Shown here: positions 8,220 through 14,952 of the stretch, piece by piece
How positions within the stretch are numbered: the stretch's first letter is position 1
Layout of the letters: every line of letters starts with the position of its first letter
Source of the DNA: Prevotellaceae bacterium UBA1720
GTDB taxonomy: Bacteria; Bacteroidota; Bacteroidia; Bacteroidales; Bacteroidaceae
NCBI GenBank assembly: GCA_002317475.1
Contig: DCIS01000176.1
Location: 1 to 19,460 of the forward strand
Length of the DNA stretch: 19,460 bases
Reading direction: 5' to 3'
Notes under the pieces: generated by a model
Seen by the model: only the letters and a program-made list of their open reading frames with translations
Databases searched by the model: none
What the model was told of the DNA's origin: nothing
Program-made: the position numbers and the translations under genes

Positions 8220-8227
8220 CAAAAGTA
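8220..8227 (-). promoter_or_regulatory. Candidate -7 box for the DUF2851-dprA operon
   Basis: On the minus strand TACTTTTG (8227-8220) is a perfect TAnnTTTG match, 36 bp before the DUF2851 start codon. The -33 region falls in the T-rich/A-rich stretch around 8247-8250, next to the divergent dapB -7 box. Confidence 0.65.
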
Positions 8228-8249
8228 CTCATTTTTACTTAAAAAAACC

Positions 8250-8257
8250 TACCTTTG
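8250..8257 (+). promoter_or_regulatory. Candidate -7 box for the dapB operon
   Basis: TACCTTTG is a perfect TAnnTTTG match ending 22 bp before the dapB ATG, so the leader would be only about 15 nt. No strong -33 TTTG is seen. The expected -33 position lies at or beside the divergent -7 box at 8220-8227. Confidence 0.65.
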
Positions 8258-8279
8258 CACGGAATTTATTTAATAAGGT

Positions 8280-8996
8280 ATGAAAATAGCACTTATCGGA
8301 TACGGCAAGATGGGCCGTATGATAGAGCAAATTGCTCTGGGAAGAGGTCATGAGATAGTAAGTATCATCGACATAGATAATCAGGAGGATTTCGAAAGCG
8401 AAGCCTTCAAGAGTGCCGATGTGGCCATTGAGTTTACCACCCCTTGGACAGCCTATGACAACTACCTGAAGGCATGGAAAGCCGGTGTGAAGGTGGTTAG
8501 TGGCAGTACAGGATGGATGAAGGAGCATGGCGATGAGGTACGTCAGGCTTGTACCGAGGGTGGAAAGACCCTCTTCTGGGCGAGCAACTTCAGTGTGGGT
8601 GTGGCTATCTTCAATGCTGTCAATACCTATCTGGCCAAGATCATGAACCAATTTGAGCAGTATGACGTGAATATGGTGGAGACTCACCATGTACACAAAC
8701 TTGATGCCCCTTCTGGTACCGCTATCACCTTGGCCGAGAGCATCGTAGAGAATCTGGACCGTAAGACGCGTTGGGGCTTGCACGAGACGGCTCCAGATGT
8801 ACTGCGCATTGATGATATCCGCCGTAAGGAAGTACCAGGTATTCACACCATCACCTACGATTCTCCAGAGGACCTCATCACCATCACCCATGATGCACAC
8901 GGCCGTCAGGGCTTTGCCTTGGGTGCAGTGCTCGCAGCAGAGTATACAGCAAAGAATCAGGGACTTCTGACTACTAGCGACCTCTTTAAGTTTTAG
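8280..8996 (+). CDS. dapB: 4-hydroxy-tetrahydrodipicolinate reductase
   Basis: Catalyses the NAD(P)H-dependent reduction step of the diaminopimelate/lysine pathway in the cytosol. A Rossmann GYGKMG dinucleotide-binding loop is at residues 7-12. The catalytic block ETHHVHKLDAPSGTA (134-148) contains the His (H136) and Lys (K140) equivalent to the catalytic pair in E. coli DapB, and the substrate-binding SGTA. At 238 aa it is slightly shorter than the proteobacterial enzymes but complete. It is the first gene of a plus-strand run; lepB follows after 51 nt without an obvious new promoter. Confidence 0.97.
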   Translation: MKIALIGYGKMGRMIEQIALGRGHEIVSIIDIDNQEDFESEAFKSADVAIEFTTPWTAYDNYLKAWKAGVKVVSGSTGWMKEHGDEVRQACTEGGKTLFWASNFSVGVAIFNAVNTYLAKIMNQFEQYDVNMVETHHVHKLDAPSGTAITLAESIVENLDRKTRWGLHETAPDVLRIDDIRRKEVPGIHTITYDSPEDLITITHDAHGRQGFALGAVLAAEYTAKNQGLLTTSDLFKF

Positions 8997-9047
8997 TCCT
9001 TTCACAACTTCCCCTAGGGAGGAGTACAAATCATAAAAGCTCATATT

Positions 9048-10586
9048 ATGGCAAAGAAATCATTAAAGAAAAAGCCACTCACGAAGGTGGAAATCCTGAA
9101 GGGTGTCATCATGGTGGCGCTGTTCCTTGCTTTCCTCGTATACATTCAGTCCTGGTGGGGACTCATCGTTCTCCCCTTCGTGTTTGATATTTATTTCACC
9201 CGAAAGATCAACTGGTCCTGGTGGAAAGAACTGGAGAATCCTGTCAGCAGAACGCTGATGAGTTGGATAGACGCCATCGTGTTTGCTCTTGTAGCGGTAT
9301 ACTTCGTCAACATCTACTTCTTCCAGAACTACACTATCCCTTCTTCCTCACTTGAGAAGAGCCTTTTGGTGGGTGATTATCTGGCAGTAAGCAAGATGAG
9401 CTATGGTGCACGCGTTCCTCAGACCCCCTTGCACATGCCCCTATGCCAGCACACCTTGCCTTTCAACGCAGGCAAGAGCTATATTGATGCCGTGCAGTGG
9501 GACTACAAGCGAATTCATGCCAAGCAGGTGCCCGTGAATGATATCGTTGTGTTCAACTATCCTGCAGGTGATACCATTCTGACAGCCGAACCATACCAGA
9601 CCCGCTACTATGAGTTCTGCTATGGTCAGGGTTGGGATGCCTACACGCAGAAGTATGGCTTGGATCCCTCTATGCCCTTTGGTACTCAGGCTTATGTCAA
9701 TGGACGAGCCGTGAATATGGATGCATTGAGTCCTCTGCAACAACGTGCTGTGTATGAAGAGGTTTATGCCTTAGGTCGTAGCGTGATGGAGTTGAATGAG
9801 GGTCAGGTAGGCAAGATTGACTGGCGTCCCGTTGACCGTCGTGAGAACTATGTGAAACGTTGTGTAGGTACTCCTGGGCAGACCCTTCAGATTAAGGACA
9901 AGATCATCTATCTCGACGGCAAGGCCAATAAGACTCCCGATAATGCACAGTTCAATTACCTTGTATGGTACAAGCATGAGATTCCTCAGGAATTGGCACA
10001 CGAACTGGGTATCAGCCGTGATGACCTCTACGGACAGGATGGTACAGGTGGTTTATATGCTGGTGGTTTTCATGGCGTGGGCGTTCTGCCTTTGACACAG
10101 GAAACTAAAAAGGCATTGGAGGCTCATACCGAACTGATTGACAGTATCCGTCCATACAAGAATGTTGAAGATGCGATGCTCTATCCCCAGAATATGAACC
10201 ACCACTGGAGTCAGGACAATTATGGTCCTTTGTGGATTCCCGCTAAGGGTAAGGAGATTCCTGGTGGTCTGACCCTCAAGAACCTGCCCATCTATGAGCG
10301 CTTGATTAAAGTTTATGAGGGCAATACGTTGGAGGTTACTGTTGATGGTAAGATTATGATCAACGGCAAGGAGGCTAAGAACTACACCTTCCAGATGGAC
10401 TACTATTGGATGATGGGTGACAATCGTCATTGTTCAGCCGACTCACGCTATTGGGGTTTCGTTCCTGAGGATCATGTAGTGGGCAAACCTACTCTCATCT
10501 GGATGAGTCTGGATCCCGATCGCAGCCTCTTTGATGGTGGCATCCGTTGGAAGCGCCTGTTCCGTTGGGTGGATAATATTAAGTGA
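9048..10586 (+). CDS. lepB: Signal peptidase I
   Basis: Membrane-bound serine protease (S26) that removes signal peptides from exported proteins. After a Lys-rich N-terminus there are hydrophobic segments at about 18-33, 36-50 and 72-92. Box B is IPSSSLEKSLLVGD (97-110), with Ser101 aligned to the catalytic Ser. Met is replaced by Leu next to it, as is usual in Bacteroidetes as far as I recall. Box D is NYVKRCVGTPG, with the general-base Lys at 270. Box E is GDNRHCSADSRYWG (457-470). The 512-aa length is large because of a long insert between box D and box E (about 290-445), which is typical of this phylum. The stop codon overlaps the start of the WbqC-family gene in a TGATG arrangement. Confidence 0.96.
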   Translation: MAKKSLKKKPLTKVEILKGVIMVALFLAFLVYIQSWWGLIVLPFVFDIYFTRKINWSWWKELENPVSRTLMSWIDAIVFALVAVYFVNIYFFQNYTIPSSSLEKSLLVGDYLAVSKMSYGARVPQTPLHMPLCQHTLPFNAGKSYIDAVQWDYKRIHAKQVPVNDIVVFNYPAGDTILTAEPYQTRYYEFCYGQGWDAYTQKYGLDPSMPFGTQAYVNGRAVNMDALSPLQQRAVYEEVYALGRSVMELNEGQVGKIDWRPVDRRENYVKRCVGTPGQTLQIKDKIIYLDGKANKTPDNAQFNYLVWYKHEIPQELAHELGISRDDLYGQDGTGGLYAGGFHGVGVLPLTQETKKALEAHTELIDSIRPYKNVEDAMLYPQNMNHHWSQDNYGPLWIPAKGKEIPGGLTLKNLPIYERLIKVYEGNTLEVTVDGKIMINGKEAKNYTFQMDYYWMMGDNRHCSADSRYWGFVPEDHVVGKPTLIWMSLDPDRSLFDGGIRWKRLFRWVDNIK

Positions 10587-11218
10587 TGTCAGTCCTTCTA
10601 ACCTCAGCCTACTTCTCTCCCCTTGCCTGGTACGTCCCGATGGCAAAGGGAGAGAATGTGTGTTTGGAGCAACACGACAACTTCGTGAAGCAGACATGGC
10701 GAAACCGTTGTGTCATAGCAGGTCCGAATGGTCGTCAGGTACTGACCGTTCCTGTGGAGAAGAACCCCAAGGGCAAGACATCGATGCGTGATGTACGCAT
10801 CAGCGACCATGGCAACTGGCGTCATCTACATTGGAATGCCTTGGAGAGCAGTTATGGCAAATCACCCTTCTTTGAGTATTATGCTGACGATATCCGTCCC
10901 TTCTTCGAACAGAAACGCGAATTCCTGTTCGACTTCAATGAGGAGATACGAGAGAAGATGTGTGAACTTCTGCAGATTGACATCAATCTGTCCTGTTCAT
11001 CGGTGTATTCTGCCCCCAAGGACCTTTCTCCAGATGTTCTGGACCTTCGTCCTCTTGCTGAACCGTCTATCCTCGACCAGCAACCCTGTACCCCTTACTA
11101 TCAGGTCTTTGCACAGCGCCATGGCTTTATTCCTAACCTCAGTATTCTCGACCTCCTCTTCAACCTTGGTCCAGAAGCATTAATATATTTAACTAGAGCA
11201 AAAGATGAGTATCTATAA
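10586..11218 (+). CDS. WbqC-family protein
   Basis: A 210-residue cytosolic protein with the WbqC-like pattern. The start is SAYFSPLAWY, then EQHDNFVKQTWRNRC, then a TVPV strand with basic residues, and then DHGNWRHLHWNALESSYGKSPFFEYY. WbqC proteins are linked to polysaccharide or O-antigen loci and, in Bacteroidetes, often sit beside lepB. The molecular activity is not established. The ATG at 10586 overlaps the lepB TGA (TGATG), which favours translational coupling; a GTG three bases earlier is a possible alternative. The 3' end overlaps the next gene by 14 nt. Confidence 0.88.
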   Translation: MSVLLTSAYFSPLAWYVPMAKGENVCLEQHDNFVKQTWRNRCVIAGPNGRQVLTVPVEKNPKGKTSMRDVRISDHGNWRHLHWNALESSYGKSPFFEYYADDIRPFFEQKREFLFDFNEEIREKMCELLQIDINLSCSSVYSAPKDLSPDVLDLRPLAEPSILDQQPCTPYYQVFAQRHGFIPNLSILDLLFNLGPEALIYLTRAKDEYL

Positions 11219-12002
11219 TCATACAAACGTAACTACTCCCCTCCCTAGCGAAGCGAAATGGGAGGGGCTGGGGGTGGGTCTTCCCCTACTTGACGTCCAC
11301 ACTCATACCATCGTTAGTGGTCATGCCTTCAGTACCGTGCAGGAGATGGCTCGTGCAGCAGCTGACAAGGGTCTTCAGATTCTTGGCATCACGGAGCATG
11401 GTCCCAGCATTCCCGGTACTTGTGACCCCATCTATTTCCGCAACCTCCATGTCGTGCCCCGCGAGATGTACGGTATTCGTCTGCTGATGGGAGCTGAACT
11501 CAATATCCTTGACACCAATGGCACCCTTGACCTTGATGAGTGGTACTACAAGAACCGTTTGGACTTTTGTATTGCAGGTATTCATCGTCTCTGTTGGCAG
11601 GGTGGAACGCCCGAAGAGAATACCCATGGTATGATTGAAGCCATCAAGAATCCCTACGTCAAGATCATCAGTCATCCCGGTGACGGTGAGGCACAGCTGA
11701 TTTTCGAACCTATTGTGCGTGCTGCTAAGGAGCACAAGACGCTCTTGGAAATCAACAATGCCTCATTCAAGCCTTGTCGAGGACTGGATGCCTCGCATGA
11801 CAATTACACCGAGATCCTACGTCTGTGCAAGAAATATGAGGTACCCGTAATCTTAGGAAGCGATGCACATATCAGTTTCGCCATTGCCAATTACGACTAT
11901 GTGTTGCCTTTGCTTGCTGAGACTGACTTCCCCGAGGCCTTGGTCATGAACCATCAGCCCGATTTCTTCCTGCAATACACGGGGATTGAGTCTAGAAATT
12001 GA
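11205..12002 (+). CDS. PHP-domain metal-dependent phosphoesterase (YcdX-like)
   Basis: A 265-residue PHP-superfamily hydrolase. Metal-binding motifs are intact: DVHTHT (30-35), EHG (64-66), GAELN with Glu98, GIHR with H127, HPGD at 157-160 and GSDAH (218-222). YcdX-type members are phosphatases that often bind several zinc or other divalent ions; the substrate here is unknown. The start is uncertain. The ATG at 11205 overlaps the WbqC gene by 14 nt and gives an unusual N-terminus, because residues 11-28 or so are encoded by a GC-rich palindromic repeat. A GTG at 11274, just after that repeat, would give a 242-residue protein that still holds all motifs. It is the last gene of the dapB-lepB run. 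Confidence 0.92.
   Translation: MSIYNHTNVTTPLPSEAKWEGLGVGLPLLDVHTHTIVSGHAFSTVQEMARAAADKGLQILGITEHGPSIPGTCDPIYFRNLHVVPREMYGIRLLMGAELNILDTNGTLDLDEWYYKNRLDFCIAGIHRLCWQGGTPEENTHGMIEAIKNPYVKIISHPGDGEAQLIFEPIVRAAKEHKTLLEINNASFKPCRGLDASHDNYTEILRLCKKYEVPVILGSDAHISFAIANYDYVLPLLAETDFPEALVMNHQPDFFLQYTGIESRN
11236..11282. repeat. GC-rich palindromic (REP-like) repeat inside the PHP gene
   Basis: CCCCTCCC (11238-11245) pairs perfectly with GGGAGGGG (11260-11267) around a 14-nt loop, and CTGGGGGTGGGTC follows. This CTCCCCTCCC...GGGAGGGGCTGGGGGTGGGTC form resembles an intergenic repeat family I recall from Prevotella and Bacteroides genomes. Here it lies in frame within the annotated coding sequence. Confidence 0.7.
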
Positions 12003-12031
12003 TTTGAATAGTTGATTTGCCTCAATAAAAA

Positions 12032-12048
12032 AACAAGTTTTACTTGTT
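12032..12048. terminator. Weak hairpin between the PHP gene and typA
   Basis: AACAAG (12032-12037) pairs with CTTGTT (12043-12048) around a 5-nt loop. On the minus strand it is followed by a T run (the A run just before 12032), so it looks more like a stop for antisense transcription than for the PHP operon. The stem is short. Confidence 0.3.
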
Positions 12049-12061
12049 AGGAAAAACAAAA

Positions 12062-12093
12062 TTTGGTAATATTTGGGCTTGTTTGTACCTTTG
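12062..12093 (+). promoter_or_regulatory. Bacteroidetes-type promoter of typA
   Basis: TTTG (12062-12065), a 20-bp spacer and TACCTTTG (12086-12093) match both halves of the Bacteroidetes sigma consensus TTTG-N19-21-TAnnTTTG. The -7 box ends 37 bp before the typA ATG. This is the best promoter in the window. Confidence 0.85.
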
Positions 12094-12130
12094 CACCCCA
12101 TAATTTAGACAGAAAAAAGATAGAAATAAG

Positions 12131-13939
12131 ATGCAGAACATTCGTAACATTGCCATCATTGCCCACGTTGACCATGGAAAGACAACGTTGGTAGACAAGA
12201 TGCTTTTGGCTGGCAACCTCTTCCGCGACAATCAGCAGACGGCTGACTTGATGCTTGACAACAATGAGTTGGAGCGTGAGCGCGGTATAACCATTCTCTC
12301 AAAGAACGTCAGTATTCAGTACAAGGATACCAAGATCAATATCATCGACACTCCGGGTCATAGCGACTTCGGTGGTGAGGTGGAGCGTGTGTTGAACATG
12401 GCTGATGGTTGCCTCTTGTTGGTAGATGCTTTCGAGGGTCCCATGCCTCAGACACGTTTCGTGTTGCAGAAGGCACTGGAGATCGGTCTCAAGCCCGTGG
12501 TAGTAATCAACAAGGTGGACAAGCCAAACTGCCGTCCCGAGGAGGTCTACGAGATGGTATTTGACCTGATGTGCGACCTTGATGCTACCGAGGAGCAGTT
12601 GGATTTCCCTGTCATCTACGGTTCTGCCAAGCAGGGCTGGATGGGCGAGGACTGGTCTACTCCTACTGACAATATTACTTATCTGTTGGATTGCATCCTC
12701 GAACATATCCCTGCTCCTGTTCAGTTGGAGGGTTCGCCACAGATGCTCATCACCAGTCTCGATTACTCTACCTATACCGGACGTATTGCCGTGGGTCGTG
12801 TACACCGTGGTTCCTTAAAGTCGGGTCAGAACATCACCATTGCTCATCGCAACGGCACTATTGAGAAGACCAAGATCAAGGAGCTCCACACCTTCGAGGG
12901 TATGGGCCACCGTGCTACAGACGAGGTTGGCTCAGGCGATATCTGCGCAGTCATTGGTTTGACCAACTTTGAGATTGGCGATACCATCTGCGATTTCGAG
13001 GAACCCGAGGCATTGCCCACTATCAGCATTGACGAACCCACGATGTCCATGCTCTTCACCATCAACGATTCTCCTTTCTTTGGTAAGGAGGGTAAGTTCT
13101 GCACCAGCCGTCACATCAACGACCGTCTGCAGAAGGAGTTGGAGAAGAACCTTGCCTTGCGTGTTGAGGAGGTAGAGGGATGTACTGACCGCTGGATTGT
13201 CTCTGGTCGTGGTGTCCTGCACCTCAGTGTACTTGTTGAGACCATGCGTCGTGAAGGCTATGAGTTGCAGGTGGGTCAGCCTCAAGTTATCTACAAGGAA
13301 ATCAACGGCATGAAGTGCGAACCCATCGAGGAACTGACCATCAACGTACCCGAGGAGTTCTCTTCGAAGATGATTGATATGGTGACTCGCCGCAAGGGTG
13401 AGATGACCAGCATGGAGAGTCAGGGTGACCGTGTGAACATTGAGTTCATGATTCCCTCGCGTGGCATTATCGGTCTGCGTACTAATGTCTTGACAGCTAG
13501 CCAGGGTGAGGCTATCATGGCGCATCGTTTCATGGAGTATCAGCCTTACAAGGGTGACATTACCCGTCGTATCAATGGTTCTATGATTGCCCTTGAGGGT
13601 GGTAATGCCTATGCCTATTCCATCGACCATCTACAGGATCGCGGCAAGTTCTTCATCGAACCTCAGGATCAGGTATATGCCGGACAGGTAGTTGGTGAGC
13701 ACGTTCATGACAATGACCTCGTCATTAACGTCTGCAAGGCTAAACAGTTGACCAACGTTCGTGCTAGTGGTACCGACGAGAAGGCTCGTATCATTCCTGC
13801 CATCAAGTTCAGCCTCGAGGAGGCTCTTGAGTACATCAAGGAGGATGAATATGTAGAGGTTACACCTAAGAGCATGCGTATGCGCAAGGTTATCCTTGAC
13901 CATCTGGAGCGCAAGCGTGCAGGACGTGGAGGAGAATAA
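12131..13939 (+). CDS. typA: Translational GTPase TypA/BipA
   Basis: A ribosome-associated GTPase of the EF-G family, involved in ribosome assembly and in growth under cold or other stress. G1 is AHVDHGKTT (11-19), switch I has ELERERGITI near 47-56, G3 is DTPGHSDF and G4 is NKVD. Domain II, the EF-G-like III and V domains and the TypA-specific C-terminal region follow, ending in MRMRKVILDHLERKRAGRGGE. The length of 602 aa is typical. The ATG at 12131 starts directly at the conserved NIRNIAIIAH strand. It has its own strong promoter and is followed by a palindromic repeat. Confidence 0.98.
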   Translation: MQNIRNIAIIAHVDHGKTTLVDKMLLAGNLFRDNQQTADLMLDNNELERERGITILSKNVSIQYKDTKINIIDTPGHSDFGGEVERVLNMADGCLLLVDAFEGPMPQTRFVLQKALEIGLKPVVVINKVDKPNCRPEEVYEMVFDLMCDLDATEEQLDFPVIYGSAKQGWMGEDWSTPTDNITYLLDCILEHIPAPVQLEGSPQMLITSLDYSTYTGRIAVGRVHRGSLKSGQNITIAHRNGTIEKTKIKELHTFEGMGHRATDEVGSGDICAVIGLTNFEIGDTICDFEEPEALPTISIDEPTMSMLFTINDSPFFGKEGKFCTSRHINDRLQKELEKNLALRVEEVEGCTDRWIVSGRGVLHLSVLVETMRREGYELQVGQPQVIYKEINGMKCEPIEELTINVPEEFSSKMIDMVTRRKGEMTSMESQGDRVNIEFMIPSRGIIGLRTNVLTASQGEAIMAHRFMEYQPYKGDITRRINGSMIALEGGNAYAYSIDHLQDRGKFFIEPQDQVYAGQVVGEHVHDNDLVINVCKAKQLTNVRASGTDEKARIIPAIKFSLEEALEYIKEDEYVEVTPKSMRMRKVILDHLERKRAGRGGE

Positions 13940-13941
13940 GA

Positions 13942-13984
13942 CCCCCTAACCCCTGCATTTTGAAACAAGTCAAAAGCTAGGGGG
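13942..13984. repeat. Bulged palindromic element after typA, possible terminator
   Basis: CCCCCTA (13942-13948) pairs with TAGGGGG (13978-13984). An inner GC(A)TTTTGA (13955-13963) pairs with TCAAAAGC (13970-13977), with one bulged A and a 6-nt loop. The right arm is continuous and the left arm has a 6-nt bulge. It begins 2 nt after the typA stop. There is no T tract next to it, so termination is uncertain. It resembles the C/G-rich repeat found in the PHP gene in base composition but not in exact sequence. Confidence 0.6.
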
Positions 13985-14031
13985 AACAAACTCATATCTC
14001 TTAATTTTTAATTTTTAACTGTTAACTTTTC

Positions 14032-14823
14032 TTGGACATTACCAGCGCCCAGAACCCCAAGATCAAGAAACTGCTGACGCTTCAGCAGAAATCTTCCGAA
14101 CGACGAAAGGAACATCTTTTCGTCGTAGAGGGTGTGCGTGAATTCCTACATTGCGTAGGGGTGGGGTATGAGGCTGACACCTTGTTTTATTGTCCTGCCA
14201 TCCTCGATCAGCATCCTGATGCCCAGCAGGTCTATGAACTCGCCCAAAAGGTACGTTCTTTCTCCCTCACAGAGGAGGTTTATGCCAAGATAGCCTATCG
14301 TGAAAGCACCGAAGGTTTGGTGGCTGAGATGAAGGTTCAGGAGAAGACTTTGCAGGACCTTCAATTGCCAGAGAATCCCCTCATTATGGTCCTGGAGAGC
14401 GTAGAGAAGCCGGGTAATCTCGGAGCCATCCTGCGTAGTGGTGATGCCTCGGGCGTAGATGCCGTGGTGGTTTGTGATCCCAGGACCGACCTTTTCAACC
14501 CCAACCTTATTCGTAGTAGTATTGGTGCTATCTTCACCGTACCCTGTGTGGCTTGCAGTTCCCAGGAGTGTATATCCTTCCTCAAGCAGAACGGTGTCCG
14601 TATCCTTACGGCTCAGTTGCAGGACTCCAGCCTTTATTATGACACCGACATGCGTCAGGGCACCGCTATTGTGATGGGTACTGAGGCAACGGGGCTTACC
14701 AACATTTGGCGCGAAGCAGCCGACGCCCATATTCGCATACCCATGCTTGGTCGCCTTGATTCCCTCAATGTCTCTGTCAGTGCAGCCATTTTGCTTTACG
14801 AGGCTGTGCGACAGAGAAATTAG
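14032..14823 (+). CDS. SpoU (TrmH/RlmB) family RNA 2'-O-methyltransferase
   Basis: A 263-residue SPOUT methyltransferase using S-adenosylmethionine to methylate ribose in rRNA or tRNA. Residues 1-100 form the L30e-like substrate-binding domain (ITSAQNPKIKKLLTL, FVVEGVREFLH). The knotted catalytic domain shows motif 1 EKPGNLGAILRSGDASG (125-141), motif 2 VMGTEATGL (214-222) and motif 3 IPMLGRLDSLNVSVSAAILLYE (236-257). The exact target is not clear. The start is a TTG at 14032: an in-frame TAA lies at 14023-14025, no ATG exists before about residue 100, and the conserved N-terminus begins right there. The stop codon is the first unit of a 10-bp repeat array. Confidence 0.93.
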   Translation: MDITSAQNPKIKKLLTLQQKSSERRKEHLFVVEGVREFLHCVGVGYEADTLFYCPAILDQHPDAQQVYELAQKVRSFSLTEEVYAKIAYRESTEGLVAEMKVQEKTLQDLQLPENPLIMVLESVEKPGNLGAILRSGDASGVDAVVVCDPRTDLFNPNLIRSSIGAIFTVPCVACSSQECISFLKQNGVRILTAQLQDSSLYYDTDMRQGTAIVMGTEATGLTNIWREAADAHIRIPMLGRLDSLNVSVSAAILLYEAVRQRN

Positions 14824-14942
14824 GAAATGCCTAGGGGTATCTAGGAAATCCTAGGAAAACCCAGGAAACGCCCAGGAAACCCTAGGAATACCCAGGAAAC
14901 TCTAGGAATACCTAGGAGCTCCTAGATATTCCTAGTTTTGCC
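14821..14942. repeat. Array of twelve ~10-bp CTAGG-type repeats
   Basis: Twelve units begin with TAGG, CAGG or TAG at 14821, 14832, 14842, 14852, 14862, 14873, 14883, 14893, 14903, 14913, 14923 and 14933. Steps are therefore 10 bp, with two of 11. Units are of the form TAGGAAAnCC or CAGGAAACnC. The array fills the whole gap between two convergent genes and includes the stop codon of the SpoU gene as its first unit. Confidence 0.95.
14902..14939 (+). terminator. 34-bp near-perfect palindrome, likely terminator
   Basis: Bases 14902-14935 form an uninterrupted palindrome with 16 of 17 pairs matched; the single mismatch is C14911/A14926. The core CTAGGAGCTCCTAG (14912-14925) is perfect. TTTT (14936-14939) follows, so as RNA it should act as an intrinsic terminator for the SpoU-family gene. 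It may partly act on the convergent transcript as well. Confidence 0.7.
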
Positions 14943-14952
14943 ATTTCTGTTT

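Noticed and set aside
9001..9030. Promoter or terminator between dapB and lepB (CCCCTAGGG)
   Set aside because: The palindrome is only about 8 bp with no T tail, and there is no TAnnTTTG box, so the two genes are best read as one transcript.
8235..9044. A 269-codon open frame on the minus strand covering all of dapB
   Set aside because: It is an antisense shadow. The plus-strand frame has every DapB motif, while the antisense product shows no recognisable domain and would have to start inside the dapB-lepB gap.
12932..13630. A 232-codon minus-strand frame inside typA
   Set aside because: It is an antisense shadow of conserved TypA domains.
14821..14942. Insertion-sequence remnant or attachment site
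   Set aside because: There is no transposase fragment, no terminal inverted repeats around it and no integrase nearby; the tract is a simple phased repeat.
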